Source: Piezodorus guildinii
Taxonomy: Eukaryota; Arthropoda; Insecta; Hemiptera; Pentatomidae
DNA: 64,000 nt
NCBI GenBank assembly: GCA_023052935.1
Contig: CM041298.1
Location: 15,979,371-16,043,370, forward strand
Reading direction: 5' to 3'
Position numbers and translations under genes: made by a program. Positions 35,837 through 49,200 of this stretch are shown piece after piece; the first letter of the stretch is position 1, and each line of letters starts with the position of its first letter. Below the pieces are notes generated by a model. That model made no database searches. It saw only the letters and a program-made list of their open reading frames with translations, and was not told the DNA's origin.

Positions 35837-38800
35837 TGGTAACTCCCGGGCGGAAACGGTAAGTCCTATGAAACTGAAATTTTATATTTAAGACAACTAT
35901 ACGCCCGAGACGTGACAAAACTTTTTTCATCAAAATGAGCCTACCAGAAGAGGCACTTTATACCATGCATTTTGCACCTTTTTTCGATTTTCTCAAAAAC
36001 GGTTCCGACGATTTTGATTAAACTCACTATATCAATATAAAATTTAATGGGCTTTAATATCATGTAGGTTTTATTTAGATAAAAATGGTCTGACAGGGCT
36101 TAAATGCCGATATTTTAAATTTTCTTCCCCTAAAGTACCTTTAATTTTGTAGATTCAATAATAATGACTAGATTATCTTGTTAACGCTGATGAAAAACTG
36201 GTAAATCTATAAATTGAATAAATTCGATACCCAACTAAAGGAGAAAACAGAAAAAAATATTTTTTTTAATGCAATTTTTCGTTTTTGAACAAAAGAGCAG
36301 TAATATACATGTATGATATACCGTTGGAAAGCTAAAGATTTTAGAAAAAATATCATCTCACACACAAGCTTTTAAAAGTTATTGGAGAGTGATGAAAAGA
36401 AGATAAAACTTACTGATTATTTTAGATAATAATATAATAGATTTTCTAATAAAACACATGTTTCTATATAAATTCAATTTGATTAATTCCTTAATAATTT
36501 CACGTATTTTTTATCTTTAACTGTATTTGAAAATTCTTTCATTGATTTTAAAAATGGAGGTAAGTGAAAGTCGTGTGTTGCCCGCACCAGATTTTTTTTA
36601 ATGTAGTTTGTGGTTTTTTAAATATAAGAGCAGTTAACATAGAGGTACAACATACCGTTGGAAAGCTAAAGATTTTAGAAAAAATATTATCTTATATACA
36701 AAGTTGTAAAAGGTAGTATAAAGTAGGGCATAAGCTAATTATTGATTATTATACTTAACAATTTAATATTTCTAAATTATTTAATCTTAATTATATTTAT
36801 TTAAATTAACTTAAAAGATTTGTCTTTGGGACCTCGTGGCAGTCTCACGAGTCCCATCTTTACGACGAGTTAAAGTGGCTTTTCCTCAAAGCCGTAGACA
36901 ATATTTCCTCGGAACATTCCTTTACCAAACCACCAACTCCCAGCACCCTCCCTATATATACGATCTCCTGCAGTTCAAACCATCAATCCATTCACAAGAA
37001 ACTAGATCCCGACATTCCGACCTTTATATCCCTTCCCACAGAACTAAAACATATGAACGTTCCTTTCTATCCCGCTCCACCAGTTTTTGGAATTCTCTCC
37101 CAACAAACATCTGTCGAGCAACCTCTCTCTCCACTTTCAAATACCTTTTGTTCCAGTATCTTCTCACTTCCCATAATGACGCTAGCTGACAATAATAATT
37201 GTATTGTTAGTTGATAGTTTTAAATAAGTTTGATACTTTTAGTTTTTTATAAGTGTTTAAGTAAGTTGAAATAACTGTACATTTTTTGTTCTTTTGTGCA
37301 TTTTCTTTTAGTTTTATCAAAAGCGTTAAATATTAGTTAATTATATTGTCACCTAATGTATTAATTTCTCATTATTTTTATTTATTTAAATTCCTTTTAC
37401 TTATGTTAAATCTTTTTTTCTGATTAATTTTGCATCTTGGCAAGATGTGAATATTTTACAATGTAAAATTTTATGTTATTCTTAGGGTACTTAGTCCCAG
37501 AATAAAGATTTTTTCTTCTTAAAACATTTTTCAACTTTGAGTTTATTTAATAGTTCTTTAATTGATTTTTACAGCTGAAGTAAGTGAATGTCATGTGTTG
37601 CCCGCACCAGATTTTTTAAATTTATTTATCATTTTTCAGGAAAATGAGAAGACGCGTATCCAGATAATTTATCTTCCTTCCTCCCGGCTGGAAACAGGAA
37701 TCAATTTTATAAAACAATCCGTCGCAAAACATATTCCTATTAAGATAACATCAAATGAAATTGAACGGAATAGGTACCACTTTTTAAAAAATGAAGATTT
37801 AAATGTTATGTAAGGAAAAAAAGATTAATAATTAATTTCTACTTATATTTAGATCTATTTTATTGTTATTAATTTTTTTTTTTTTTTTTTTTTCAGAACA
37901 GATCAAATTCAAATCAAAGGAGTTGTTGACGCCTGTAATTTCTTTCTAGTAAATGTGAGAGATGAAGCTTATGTTATAAATAATGAATCGACGATCGAAT
38001 ATTTATCACCCATTCATAATTTTTACCCCCATATTCTCATTATATTTGCAAATAAAATAATGTTTGTTAAGGTAAATAGTATTATCTATTTTTGTTATTT
38101 AAAAAGAAAATATATATGATATATACTAAACTCAGAAATATATACTTTTTTCTAGGTTCATTCCAAAGAATCATATGAATGTATTGGCGAGTCTGATATT
38201 ATCAATATTTCTAAAGAAGGAGACTCATCTCTTCAGTTAGATGTAAGAAGAATTTATTTTAATTTTAAACTATCTAAAAAATAATAATAATAATACCTTC
38301 CTACTAACAAGGAGAGAATACCAAATGTCTCACCGATTCTGATGAAATTTTTTTAAACTCTGCAAAATATTATACTCCAATTCTCCCCAGGAATTGCGTA
38401 GAAAAATTGTTAAATTTTCATGAGAAAAACACATTTTATTTAATATCTCTGGTTCTAGTGAAAGTAGAGAAATAAGTTTGGTATTAAAATTACTGTATTT
38501 CAAAGCAGTTAATTAAAATATTTAAGTTTTATCCTTGGTAATAACCGTATAAATATAAATAATCTCGTCAAAACAGTACTTTTAATAGAAGTGAGAAACA
38601 CGCTTTTTAAAAAACCTTATTGAAAGTTTTTTTTTGACGAGATTATTTATATTTTAGGGTAATTACCAAGCATAAAACTTGTTTGGGCAGGAAAAATACC
38701 TTTTATTTAATCTATTATTATCCAGTTTTGATTAGGATGGGGATCTTTAACGAGTACCTAACTTAGTACAGACTCTGGACCACCTTTTTACGTTTTCTCT

Positions 38801-40151
38801 GAAGGATGGCACAACAAAGGATTTTTCACTCCATTTAAAAAATCCTGGGACCATCTTCAATGTTTTGCAGATTGAAATAAATTCCTAGAGCCTCGTTCTT
38901 TTTGAAATAAAAATAATTTTTATTATTCTGGGACATTTTATCCCCTAAGAATAAAGAAACAACATAAAACGTTCAGTCTGTCTGGTATTCTTTATTTAAT
39001 TACACATGTTAGTATTATTTAGTGATATTAACAACTATGAGATATATAAAATTAAAATAGGTAGAATATATAAATAAAACAGATGAAAAGTTATGAATTA
39101 AGGAGCACATAATTAGACAAGACAATTTACATGTGTGCGGAAGTTTGATCTTTTACGAGGAGAAGAAATTAACTGGTGCTCTGAAAGTGGTTAAAAATAA
39201 ATACTTTATGGAGGGAGATGGGTAGTGGAGTTCCAAATTATGGTAGCACGGATGATAAAGGACTTTTCAAAGGATGCAGTTCTGTGAGATGGTACATATA
39301 AATTGCTAGGTTGAGAACTTGTATTTAGGGTATGTGTGGAAGACTGAGGGATGAGGAGTTCAAATATGTAGGAAGGTTTTCTGGCTCACAAGGATCGGAA
39401 TAAGAAACCTAGTAGGTATTTTCTTCAGGAATGAGGATAAAGCTACCCTTGACCAGAATACCAGGAGGCCATAAATAAATCTGTTCATTAATCTCTTCAG
39501 CCTCATCTCATTTTCCTTAGAGTCCTCCATATACTATGCATCCGTAGTCAAAGTGGATTTTTTTCTTCAATTTCATTTCCCCACTAGAATATTGAGTTTC
39601 TGTAAAGGTATTTCGCACGCAATGTAGGTGATACAGTGTAGCCCACTAAAAATATAAATATACCTATCTAATATTTAGAATTTAGAGAGTCTTGACATTT
39701 AGATGATTGTATGAAGGGGTACGCAAACATTTTTTGTTGGTAACTACTGCTGTATTTATTATTTATTCCAGTGTCCAATCCTTATTAAGAATTAATTATT
39801 CAAACCATTAATTATTATTTTATTTTTTTCTAATAGAGCATAGATGAAACTATTAGATCGACCAAATTATTCCTTTCGCAATACAAAGATGAGGATATAT
39901 TTCAAGAAGAACCTCTAAATACTCCAGTAAATGACGGTAATTATATTTCTATAATAAACATATTAGTTATTACATTAGACTTAAGTATTTTATTTTTATT
40001 TCAGAAAAAAGCAAAATGTCTGCTGCTTACAAACCGTTTAAGGTTTTTTGTGACAATTTGGGACACTTGTGCACATTGCATGCTAAACGTCATAAGATTA
40101 ATCAAGTAATAAAAAACAGTTATTTTATTTTTAAATTATATTTATAGTTAA

Positions 40152-40206
<55 letters not shown>

Positions 40207-43200
40207 ACTGCAAATTATTACACAATGGTTTATTATTTCCTAATAACTATATTAGGGTATAACTGTTTTATATATGATGTTTATTAATTAACTAATATAT
40301 TCAGCTGTTTTTTAATTAAGTAATATGAAAAGCAATAAATAATTCTCTTTGTTCATCGCAGTGTCTTGATCTCGAAAATATTTTTGATTTTTCTTTTTCT
40401 TCAATAATAACAGAGTTTTGGTGGAACTACATATATTATAATTTGTGACTTGAATATACAGATCAACTTTTTTTTTTTTTTTTATTCACTTTACTAATTC
40501 TTAAACTCTAGAAATTTGTCTCTCTCTTCAAAAATAACTGAGTGATGGGCGTATTTGTGGCTTACATTAAAATTTTTTAGAAAGGATCATCAGGAAAAAT
40601 AATTGTCAAAAAGCACTAAAACCATAGTCTATAAAAATAATTTCTTACCGATTCTCTCATATTCAAGTGAATCTTGGACTCTAACCAAAAAGCACAAGAG
40701 CCAGCTACAAGCGATGGAGATGAGATACCTAAGAAGAATGGAGGTGAAGACCAGAAGAGACCGAGTGAGAAACTTAACAATACGGTCAAACCTGGGACTT
40801 CGTTCTGCTCTGGATATTATTGAAGAGCACCAACTGAGATGGTTCGGCCATGTTTCCAGAATCGCAGAAAACCGAGTAGCAAAGGCTGTATATGAGACAA
40901 GGGTGGAAGGTCTAAGACCAAGAGGAAGACTTGGGAAGGCGTGATTCAGGAAGCCTTTGACAGAAGGGGTCTGGAATGGAGAAGGAGAAGAAGATTGGTT
41001 CAGGAGAGAGATTTATGGATAAAGCTCTATAAAAAGGATTCTCACACCGTTGGCGGTAGAAGAGTAGAGGATTAAATAAATAAAATAAATTAACATTTTT
41101 TCTTCAGATTTGGTTGCTTTTACACATTATACTGATTTGTCCTCAAAGGACTATTTTCAATATTAAAAATTTAATATTTTTTTTTTTTAATAATTTCAAA
41201 AACATTAATAATTTATTTTTCTCATTTTATTCTTCTTTCATTTTTACTTTCACTTACCTATATATGCTATATTTAGTAAGGGAAATTATGACGATCGTGA
41301 AAATTTTAGAATTCCAGTTTTCAACGGAAATACACGTTTTAGGGTCGCCTGAGTCCAAATGACCAAGTCCCGCAAAAAGGTCTCTGTGTGTGGTAACTCC
41401 CGGGCATAAACGAAAATTCCTATGAAACTGAAATTTCATATTTAAGACAACTATAAGCCTGAAATGTTACAAACACTTTTTCATCAAAATCAGTTTACCA
41501 GAAGAGCGACTTTATACCATGCATTGTTTTATGATTTTCTCAAAAATGGCTCAAACGATTTTGATTAAACTCGCTATTCGATGCAAAATTGATTGGACTT
41601 CAATATCATGTAGGTTGCATTCTGATTGAAATAGCCTGACATGGCTTAAATGCCAATATTATAATATTTTCTTCCTCTAAAGTACCTTTTATTTTGTAGA
41701 TTCTATAAAAATAACCATATCATCTTGTTACCATTAATAAAAAAACAGGTAAATATATAAGTTGAACAAATTCGATATCCAACTAAAGGAGAAAACTGAA
41801 AAAATATTTTTTTAATGCAATTTTTGGTTTTTGAACATAAGAACAGTAATATACATGTATAATATACCATTGGAAAGCTAAATATTTCAGAAAAAATATT
41901 ATCTTATACATAAGTTTGTAAAAATTAATAATGAGTGATGAAAAGCCAATAAAACTAACTGATTTTTTTAGATAATAATATAATAGTTTTTTTTAATAAA
42001 ACACAATATAGAAATTCAATTAAATTAATTCTTTATTAGTTTCACTCATTTTTATCTCTAACTGTATTTGAAAATTCTTTAATCGATTTTAACGACGGAG
42101 GTAAGAGTGAAAGTCGTGTGTTGCCCGCATCAGATTTTTTTTAAATTTTTATATTTTTTTCTCTCATATTAATCTTAATATATCTATCTTTCTATCTATC
42201 TATAATTGCAGGTCATATTCGGGGAAACCTTGAGGGATGATATTATTATCAAAGAGCTTATCTCAAAGTCTGTTAGTATCCATAGCGATAATAGCGTAAA
42301 AACAATATTCCTTCGTCATGAAAGGTACCTCGAGGGTATTGGTGGATTACTTTGTGACTCATCACTTGGAAGTATGTTTTTCTAATTTAATTAATTAATT
42401 TTACAATTAATTAAGTTTTATATGATAAATAATATACTCTTAAATATTTATAGTATCTAAAACATCTTGGACTGAAAACTATTGTGAAAGCTCGTCATTA
42501 CAAACTGAGATGTTTGCTTTTCAAGAGATGGAAACTTATCAACTGACTTTGGATTCTTTAGATAATTTAGTTACTCTGTGTCCAGTTTTGTCAAACTCTG
42601 TAGAGTATTTCCCAGATACTCAAAACCTTAGTGAAAATTCTTCTGCAAGGTAACAAATTACTCATTATATAGAAAAAAATAGAAAGTTAAAAAAAAAAAA
42701 AGTACCGTATTTCAAATGAGAATAATTAAAAAAAAAATCTGATGCGGGCAACACACGACTTTCACTTACCTCTGTTTTTAAAATCTATTAAAGAATTTTC
42801 AAGTACAGTTAGAGATAAAAATGAGTGAAACCATTAAAGAATTAATTAAAATGGAATTTCTATAGAAGCATGTGTTTTATTAAAAAATCTATTATATTAT
42901 TATCTAAAATAATCAGTTAGTTTTATCGTCTTTTCATTACTCTCTGTTAACTTTTAAAACCTTGTGTATGAGATAATATTTTTTCTAAAATCTCTAGCTT
43001 TCCAACGGTATATCATACATGTATATTACTGTTCTTATGTTCAAAAATGAAAAATTATGTCAAAAAAATATTTTTTCTATTTTCTCCTTTAGTTGGGTAT
43101 CAAATTCATTCAACTTATATATTTATCTGTTTTTTATCAGTAGTAACAAGATAATAACTATATTATCTTTTATAGAATCAACAAAATTAAAGGTACTTTA

Positions 43201-46200
43201 GAGGAAAAAAATTTAAAATATTGGCATTTAAGCCCTGTCAAACCATTTTAATCAGAATGAAGCCCACATGATGTTAAAGCCTATTAAATTTTACATTGAT
43301 ATAGTGAGTTTAATCAAAATCGTCGGAACCGTTTTCGAGAAAATCAAGAAAATGTGCAAAATACATGGTATAAAGTAGCTCTTCTGGTAAGCTCATTTTG
43401 ATGAAAAAGGTTTTGTAAAGTCTCTAAATGAAATTTCAGTTTCATAGGACTTACCGTTTCCGCTCGGGAGTTACAACACACACACACCTTTTTGCGGGAC
43501 TTCATTATTTGGACTCAGGGGACCCTAAAACGTGTATTTCCGTTGAAAAATGGAACTTGAAAATTTTCACGATCGCAATACTTTCCCTTAATATATATAG
43601 TAAGTGAAAGTAAAAAATTATTTTTGGTAATACCCTAAAAATATAAATAATCTCATCAAAACTGTACTTTTAATAAGGTTTCTTGAAAATTGTGTTCCTG
43701 ACTCCTAAAAAAGAATCTTGATATGAGCCTAGTTTTTAAAAATCCTTACTAAAAGTACTGTTTTGACAAGATTATTTATATTTTTAGGGTTATTGCCAAG
43801 CATACAACTTATGCGACACCTGGGGGAGTATTGGCCCCTAATATTTTGCTGAGTCTAATGGTTCAATATTTAGTTTTACCTAAAAAAATTTCATAAAAAT
43901 TGATGAAACACATTCGGGATCCTCTCGTTGTCAGATATAGAAATTCACTTCTGTTTCTAAGCCAACAACTGAGTAGAGAGAAATCAATCGTGCCAGAATT
44001 ATTTCCCTAATTTTTGGGGTCCCACTTTATAAAGGCTAGATAAGCCCCAGGCAGAGAGAAAGTATTGCGATCGTGAAAATTTTAGAATTCCAGTTTTCAA
44101 CGGAAATACACGTTTTAGGGTCCCCTTGAGTCCAAATAACCAAGTCCCACAAAAAAGTCTGTGTGTGGTAAGTCCAGCACGAAAACGAAAAGTCCTATGA
44201 AACTGAAATTTCATATTTAAGACAGCTATACACCCGAGGTGTTACAGTTTCATCAAAATCAGCTAACCAGAAGAGCCACTTTAAACCATGCATTTTGCAT
44301 CTTTTTATGATTTTCTCAAAAACGACTCTAACGCATTTGATTAAACTCGCTATATTGATGATAAATTTAATAGGCTTTAATATGAGGTAGGTTTCATTCT
44401 GATTGAAATAGCATGACAGGGCTTTAATGCCAATATTTTAAATTTTCTTCCTCTAAAAAGTACATTTAATTTTGTATATTTCCAAGAATTAAGCATATCA
44501 TCTTATTAGCATAGATAAATAACGGCTAAATATCAAAGTTGAGCGAATTTGATAGACAACTGACGGAGAAAAGTGCAAACATATTTCTTTATGCATTTTT
44601 GGGTTTTTGAACACAAGAATAGTAATATAGATGTATAATATACCGTTGAATAGCTAAATATTTTAGAAAAAAATATTATCTGGTACACGGAATTATAAAG
44701 GGCAATGAAGAGTGGTGAAAAGCTGATAAAACTAACTGTTTCTGGTTCCTGAAAAGAGGAATTCATGTTGACCGTGGTGCTACCTGGCGGCCTGTCATAG
44801 AAGCAGAGTGCCCCTACATCTTGACATTGAGTTGGAGGTGTTTACCCCAAACACTAACTGATTGTTGTAGATAAAAATATAATAGATTATTTAATAAAAC
44901 ACATGTTTCTATTGAAATTCAATTCAATTAATTCTTTAACAATTTATTTTTATCTCTAAATGTATTTAAAAATTCTTAAATAGATTTTAACAACGGACGT
45001 AAGTGAAATTCGTGTGTTGCGCGCACCAGATTATTTTTATTATGTATTAAATGACAATTATGGGTAATTTCAAAAGAAATGACCAGGTTTTTGAGCCTAG
45101 AAGGTTTTAAACGCTCTGCCTCTTACATAGTAAACAGATGATTATTCTTATTAATATCATAAATCAATTTTTTTCAGGGAATACTGGCTTGATTGTATAG
45201 CAGAAGGAATTAGATTGGGTGTTACCAAAAGGATTGAGATGTCAAGGGAAGAATGCAAGAAAAATTTAGAAATGTATAAAGAACTAGTTTTGAGAAGGCT
45301 GGAGTACCTTAGGAAAAATCATAAGTAAATTTTTTAGTATCTTGAGCTACTAATATTTTTATTAATTAAAATTAATATTAAGTTGAAATAGGGTTAGAAT
45401 CCGGTCTGATATGTTACAATTCTTCAAGCACGTTTCTGACTACACTGCCTCCCAAAATTTTAGGTAAAAAAATGTCACCTGTTGGAAACATTCATCTCAC
45501 AGGGTCAAATTAACCATATGACTAAGAATTCTTCACATCTGAAAGAAAAAATTGATAAACTATTGGATCAATATAATATAGAAGTCTTGAAAATAGGGGC
45601 AAGACTCCAAAATGCTGAAAAAAAATATGTAAAAAAGTTTTAGAAGAATAAAAAAGTTAATGAAAGTATAGAATGCCTCATTGAATTATATAAAAATACA
45701 TAGATCTTCCTCGAGTTAAATCAGTAGAAAGAAACACTATTATAATGTGGAGAGCAGCATTAACCATATGATGAAGAGTTCTTCGCATCTAAAGGAAAAC
45801 ATGGATAAACTATTGGATCAGCATAACATGGTAATCTTGGAAATGGGGACAAGACCTCCAAACATTAAAGAAAAAAAATGTATAAAAGTTTTAAAAGAAT
45901 AAAAAAGTTAATGGAATTATAGAATGCCTTATTGAATATATATGTTAATATTTTTCATATTTAAGTTGAAATGCAGTTTGAATTTTTTCTGATATATTAC
46001 AATGCTGACTAAACTGCCTCTCAAAATTTTAGGTCACCATTGGGAACATTTATTTCACAAAGTAACTCTTATACAACAATAAATATAATAATAATAATCT
46101 ATAAAACCACTAATAGAAGAGAAATTATCAAACATATAAAGAAACTAAAAAATAACAAAGCATCTGGAAAAGATGGAATTGTCACAGAATTTCTTAAGAG

Positions 46201-49200
46201 CCAAGGTGTGTGTAGGGGAAGGGGCGGTGTTAAAATATTTACCACTATCCTTCTTCCCTATAATAGATGCGGTTCAAAATTGGTATAAGTTTACTTATAA
46301 TTAAAGTGATGAAAAGAAACAAAAAGGCGAAAATTATTTTATACACTTTTAATATAATAAAGATCACATAAATTGATATTCCTCATTATTAACAAAAAAA
46401 AAAATAAATCTTTAAAAAAACTGCTCTAATAAAATTATAGAAAAAAAATTAAACACTAAAAATTAATATATAATAAAAAAAATGTCTATACACTACGATT
46501 TGTACACCTGGTGGCTCCCTCGCTGCTACGTGTAAGAAAAGGTCGGCGTGCCGATATATTGGAGGCCGGGCCCGGTTGGGTTGGTTTCAATGTAAATGGT
46601 TGAAGGAACATAAAATGCACAGTGCACTATAATGACGTCTTGCTGGGGCGAAGACTGGGCGAGAAGAGAGAGATAAGCGGCTGAGGCTAGCGTGGAGGGG
46701 ACGCTAATACCACTGCTTGTTTACATTTATGGTATTATAGCTGTTCAACAGGTGTGTTGCTGTTCAAATAATACTCTTATATAAAAATAAAAAATAAAAA
46801 TATAAAATTTTAAAAGATGGGCTTGAACAGTGTGATTCAAGAAATTAACTAGTTAAAATTATTCAGAACATATGAGGCACAGAGGAAATCCCAGAATGTT
46901 GGAAACAAAAAAAATGTTTTTAGAAAAGTTGAAAAATGGGAGGTTAAAATAGAGAAAAAAACCCCTAATAATGGAGCGAAGAAAGAAGAGCTAAATTCTC
47001 GCAAAGAACGAAAAACTGGTGGGCAAATAAAAAGAACTAGAGGCCCCTAAAATGAACAATTTTTATTTATTTAGCGTGTTTCAGTTTAGGAGCTTTATAA
47101 CTAGTAATAATAATAAAAATAATAATCTATATTTATTTAAGAAAGTTACATTTCACTAACTTTTCTGGTCAGAGCATTATCTCAAAAATGACAATGCTTG
47201 TGAAACTGAATTTTTTAATGGAGGTTCAACTTACTTTCTTGATGTACAATATGGCTGGATTCAGGAAAATTCGTCCTTTAAGTGGTTAAAAAAAATATAT
47301 TAAAGCCTTTTAAAAAATTGTTTTCCAAATAAATCAATAACTATACATCTTCTGAAAATTTAGAAATATTAATTCGAAAAATAATCATATTTCATACAAA
47401 TCAAAAGCAATGTAATTTAAATATGACCGGTAGTATCAAAGATACTTATTTTATACCAAATATATTAATATATAATAGCATTATTATTTATTAATAAGGT
47501 ATTATAATAATACCATCTTATCCATGGTTTGTGTGCAGGTACCCATGGATACATGTTCAATTGTTATTAGTTTTTAAAAAATGATTTTAACATTTCATTT
47601 TAAGTTTTTTCTTATATCTTATTAATAAGAAATACCACAATAAGGTACAACCTTGATGTGAGGTCGGCCGAAGATATTGTTGAAGAAAACCAGCTAAGAT
47701 GGTACGGCCATGTCTCAAGAATGTTGGAGGATCGTGTGAGCTGAAAGTAGAGGGAAGGAGGCCAAGAGGAAGACCTCGGAAGACTTGGGAGGATGGGATC
47801 AGGAAGGCCTGTAGAAAAAGATATATAGATTGGAGAGAAATAGCGTACAATAGAAAGAGGTTGGATCAGCCTCTACATTGTGAGCCCCTCACACTGCTGT
47901 AGTGGTAGAGAGGAAAGATGAAGAAGAAGAAGATTTTAAGTTTTTAAAAGTTAATCTAAGTTTAAAACTGGTTTCTTAGTCGTTAACCATTGAGGTTTTC
48001 TTACTTATAAATAAATGATCTTATTTTACCACTAAAATAGTTAACATAGTCCTAATATGGATAAATTACGAATTCAATTACATTTAAAAGCTTCTTTTTC
48101 AGTGGATATGGTTATCTTTCGATGAGAGTGTTGCAAGCTACATTGGAACATGTAAAACGAGAAGTGGGACTAATTGCGTTATATGAAAAGGTAAATGCAA
48201 TTCAAATATTGGTTTATTTGGTAGTTTTACTATCAATTACCTATATATGAAATATATAGTCAGGGAAAGTATTGCGATTGTGAAAATTCTGGAATTAGAG
48301 TTTTCACCGAAAATACACAATTCAGGTTCTCCAAATGACTAAAATGGTCTGTGTGTATGTCTGTGAGTGAATGAGCGTTTTCTTTATTAATTTTCTTTTT
48401 TGCTTTATTTATTTTTATTACAAGAATAAGTGGAAATCTTGTGATAGGCCTGTACCTATTCGTGTGTGGGATTCTTATCCACTAAAACAACCTCCCTACA
48501 CCTGTTTTTCACCCACCACGGGACTGCCGTTAGCTATTGCATTGTGGAGGGGAGTGGCTGTGTGCCGTTTAATATATATTAAACTTTTGCTAGGTAGTCC
48601 TTTCTCGCCTTTCCTTCTCTTCGGTCCTCAGTTTCTTCATAATATCTGGCTGACAGGCATTGGTCAGCCATCCAGTAATTCTGCAAGAGCACCATTAAGC
48701 TAATGATATTATCGTGTGTGTGTGTGGACGTGGTCAGGCTAGCTCGAAAATGATAAATTTCATATATTTGAAGCGTATATAACTGAGATATTACATCAAA
48801 ATTTTCAACCTCATTGTTAAACTAGAAAAGCCACTTTATATCATGTATTTTTTACCTTTTTACAATTTTTTCGTAAATGGCTACAACAAATTTTATTAAA
48901 CTCGCTACATTGATGTAAAATTAAATGGGCTTTATTTTCATGTAGGTGTTATTCAGATTAAAATATGGCAACAGGCAATATGTTATATGTACTTTACTCT
49001 AATTCCTCTATCTATACTTTTGTTAACTATATTCGTTTTTAATTTTACTAATTTTTCTATTAACTCATATTCATATGGACGATGGTTTGGTTGGCTGTCA
49101 AAAGAGTTACAAAATATTGAAAACTATTTAAATTACCAATTTCTATTGCCCTATTTTAATTAATATATTAATTCATTTCCATTACTTCATTACTTTTGAA

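Larger units (their letters stand above)
35371..37613 (+). repeat. Outer family B copy split by two later insertions
   Basis: The 5' part (35371-35677) stops at AAACATATTTTT, exactly where the 3' part resumes at 36593 (TTTTTTTAATG...GAGCAGT). The 3' part is itself interrupted at 36805-37525 by a LINE and ends with GAAGTAAGTGAATGTCATGT GTTGCCCGCACCAGA (37577-37611). It lies just upstream of PANK4 exon 3. Confidence 0.8.

Noticed and set aside
35582..35933. Recurrent minus-strand proteins reading KFQFHRTxRFxPGVTT
   Set aside because: They also occur at 24345, 41254, 43999 and 50876, but each lies inside family B at the same place and shows frame changes between copies; they are by-products of a non-coding repeat.
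48371..48703. 110-codon frame in an insertion within family B
   Set aside because: No family motif seen, no start context and no splice partner; kept only as an unknown insertion.
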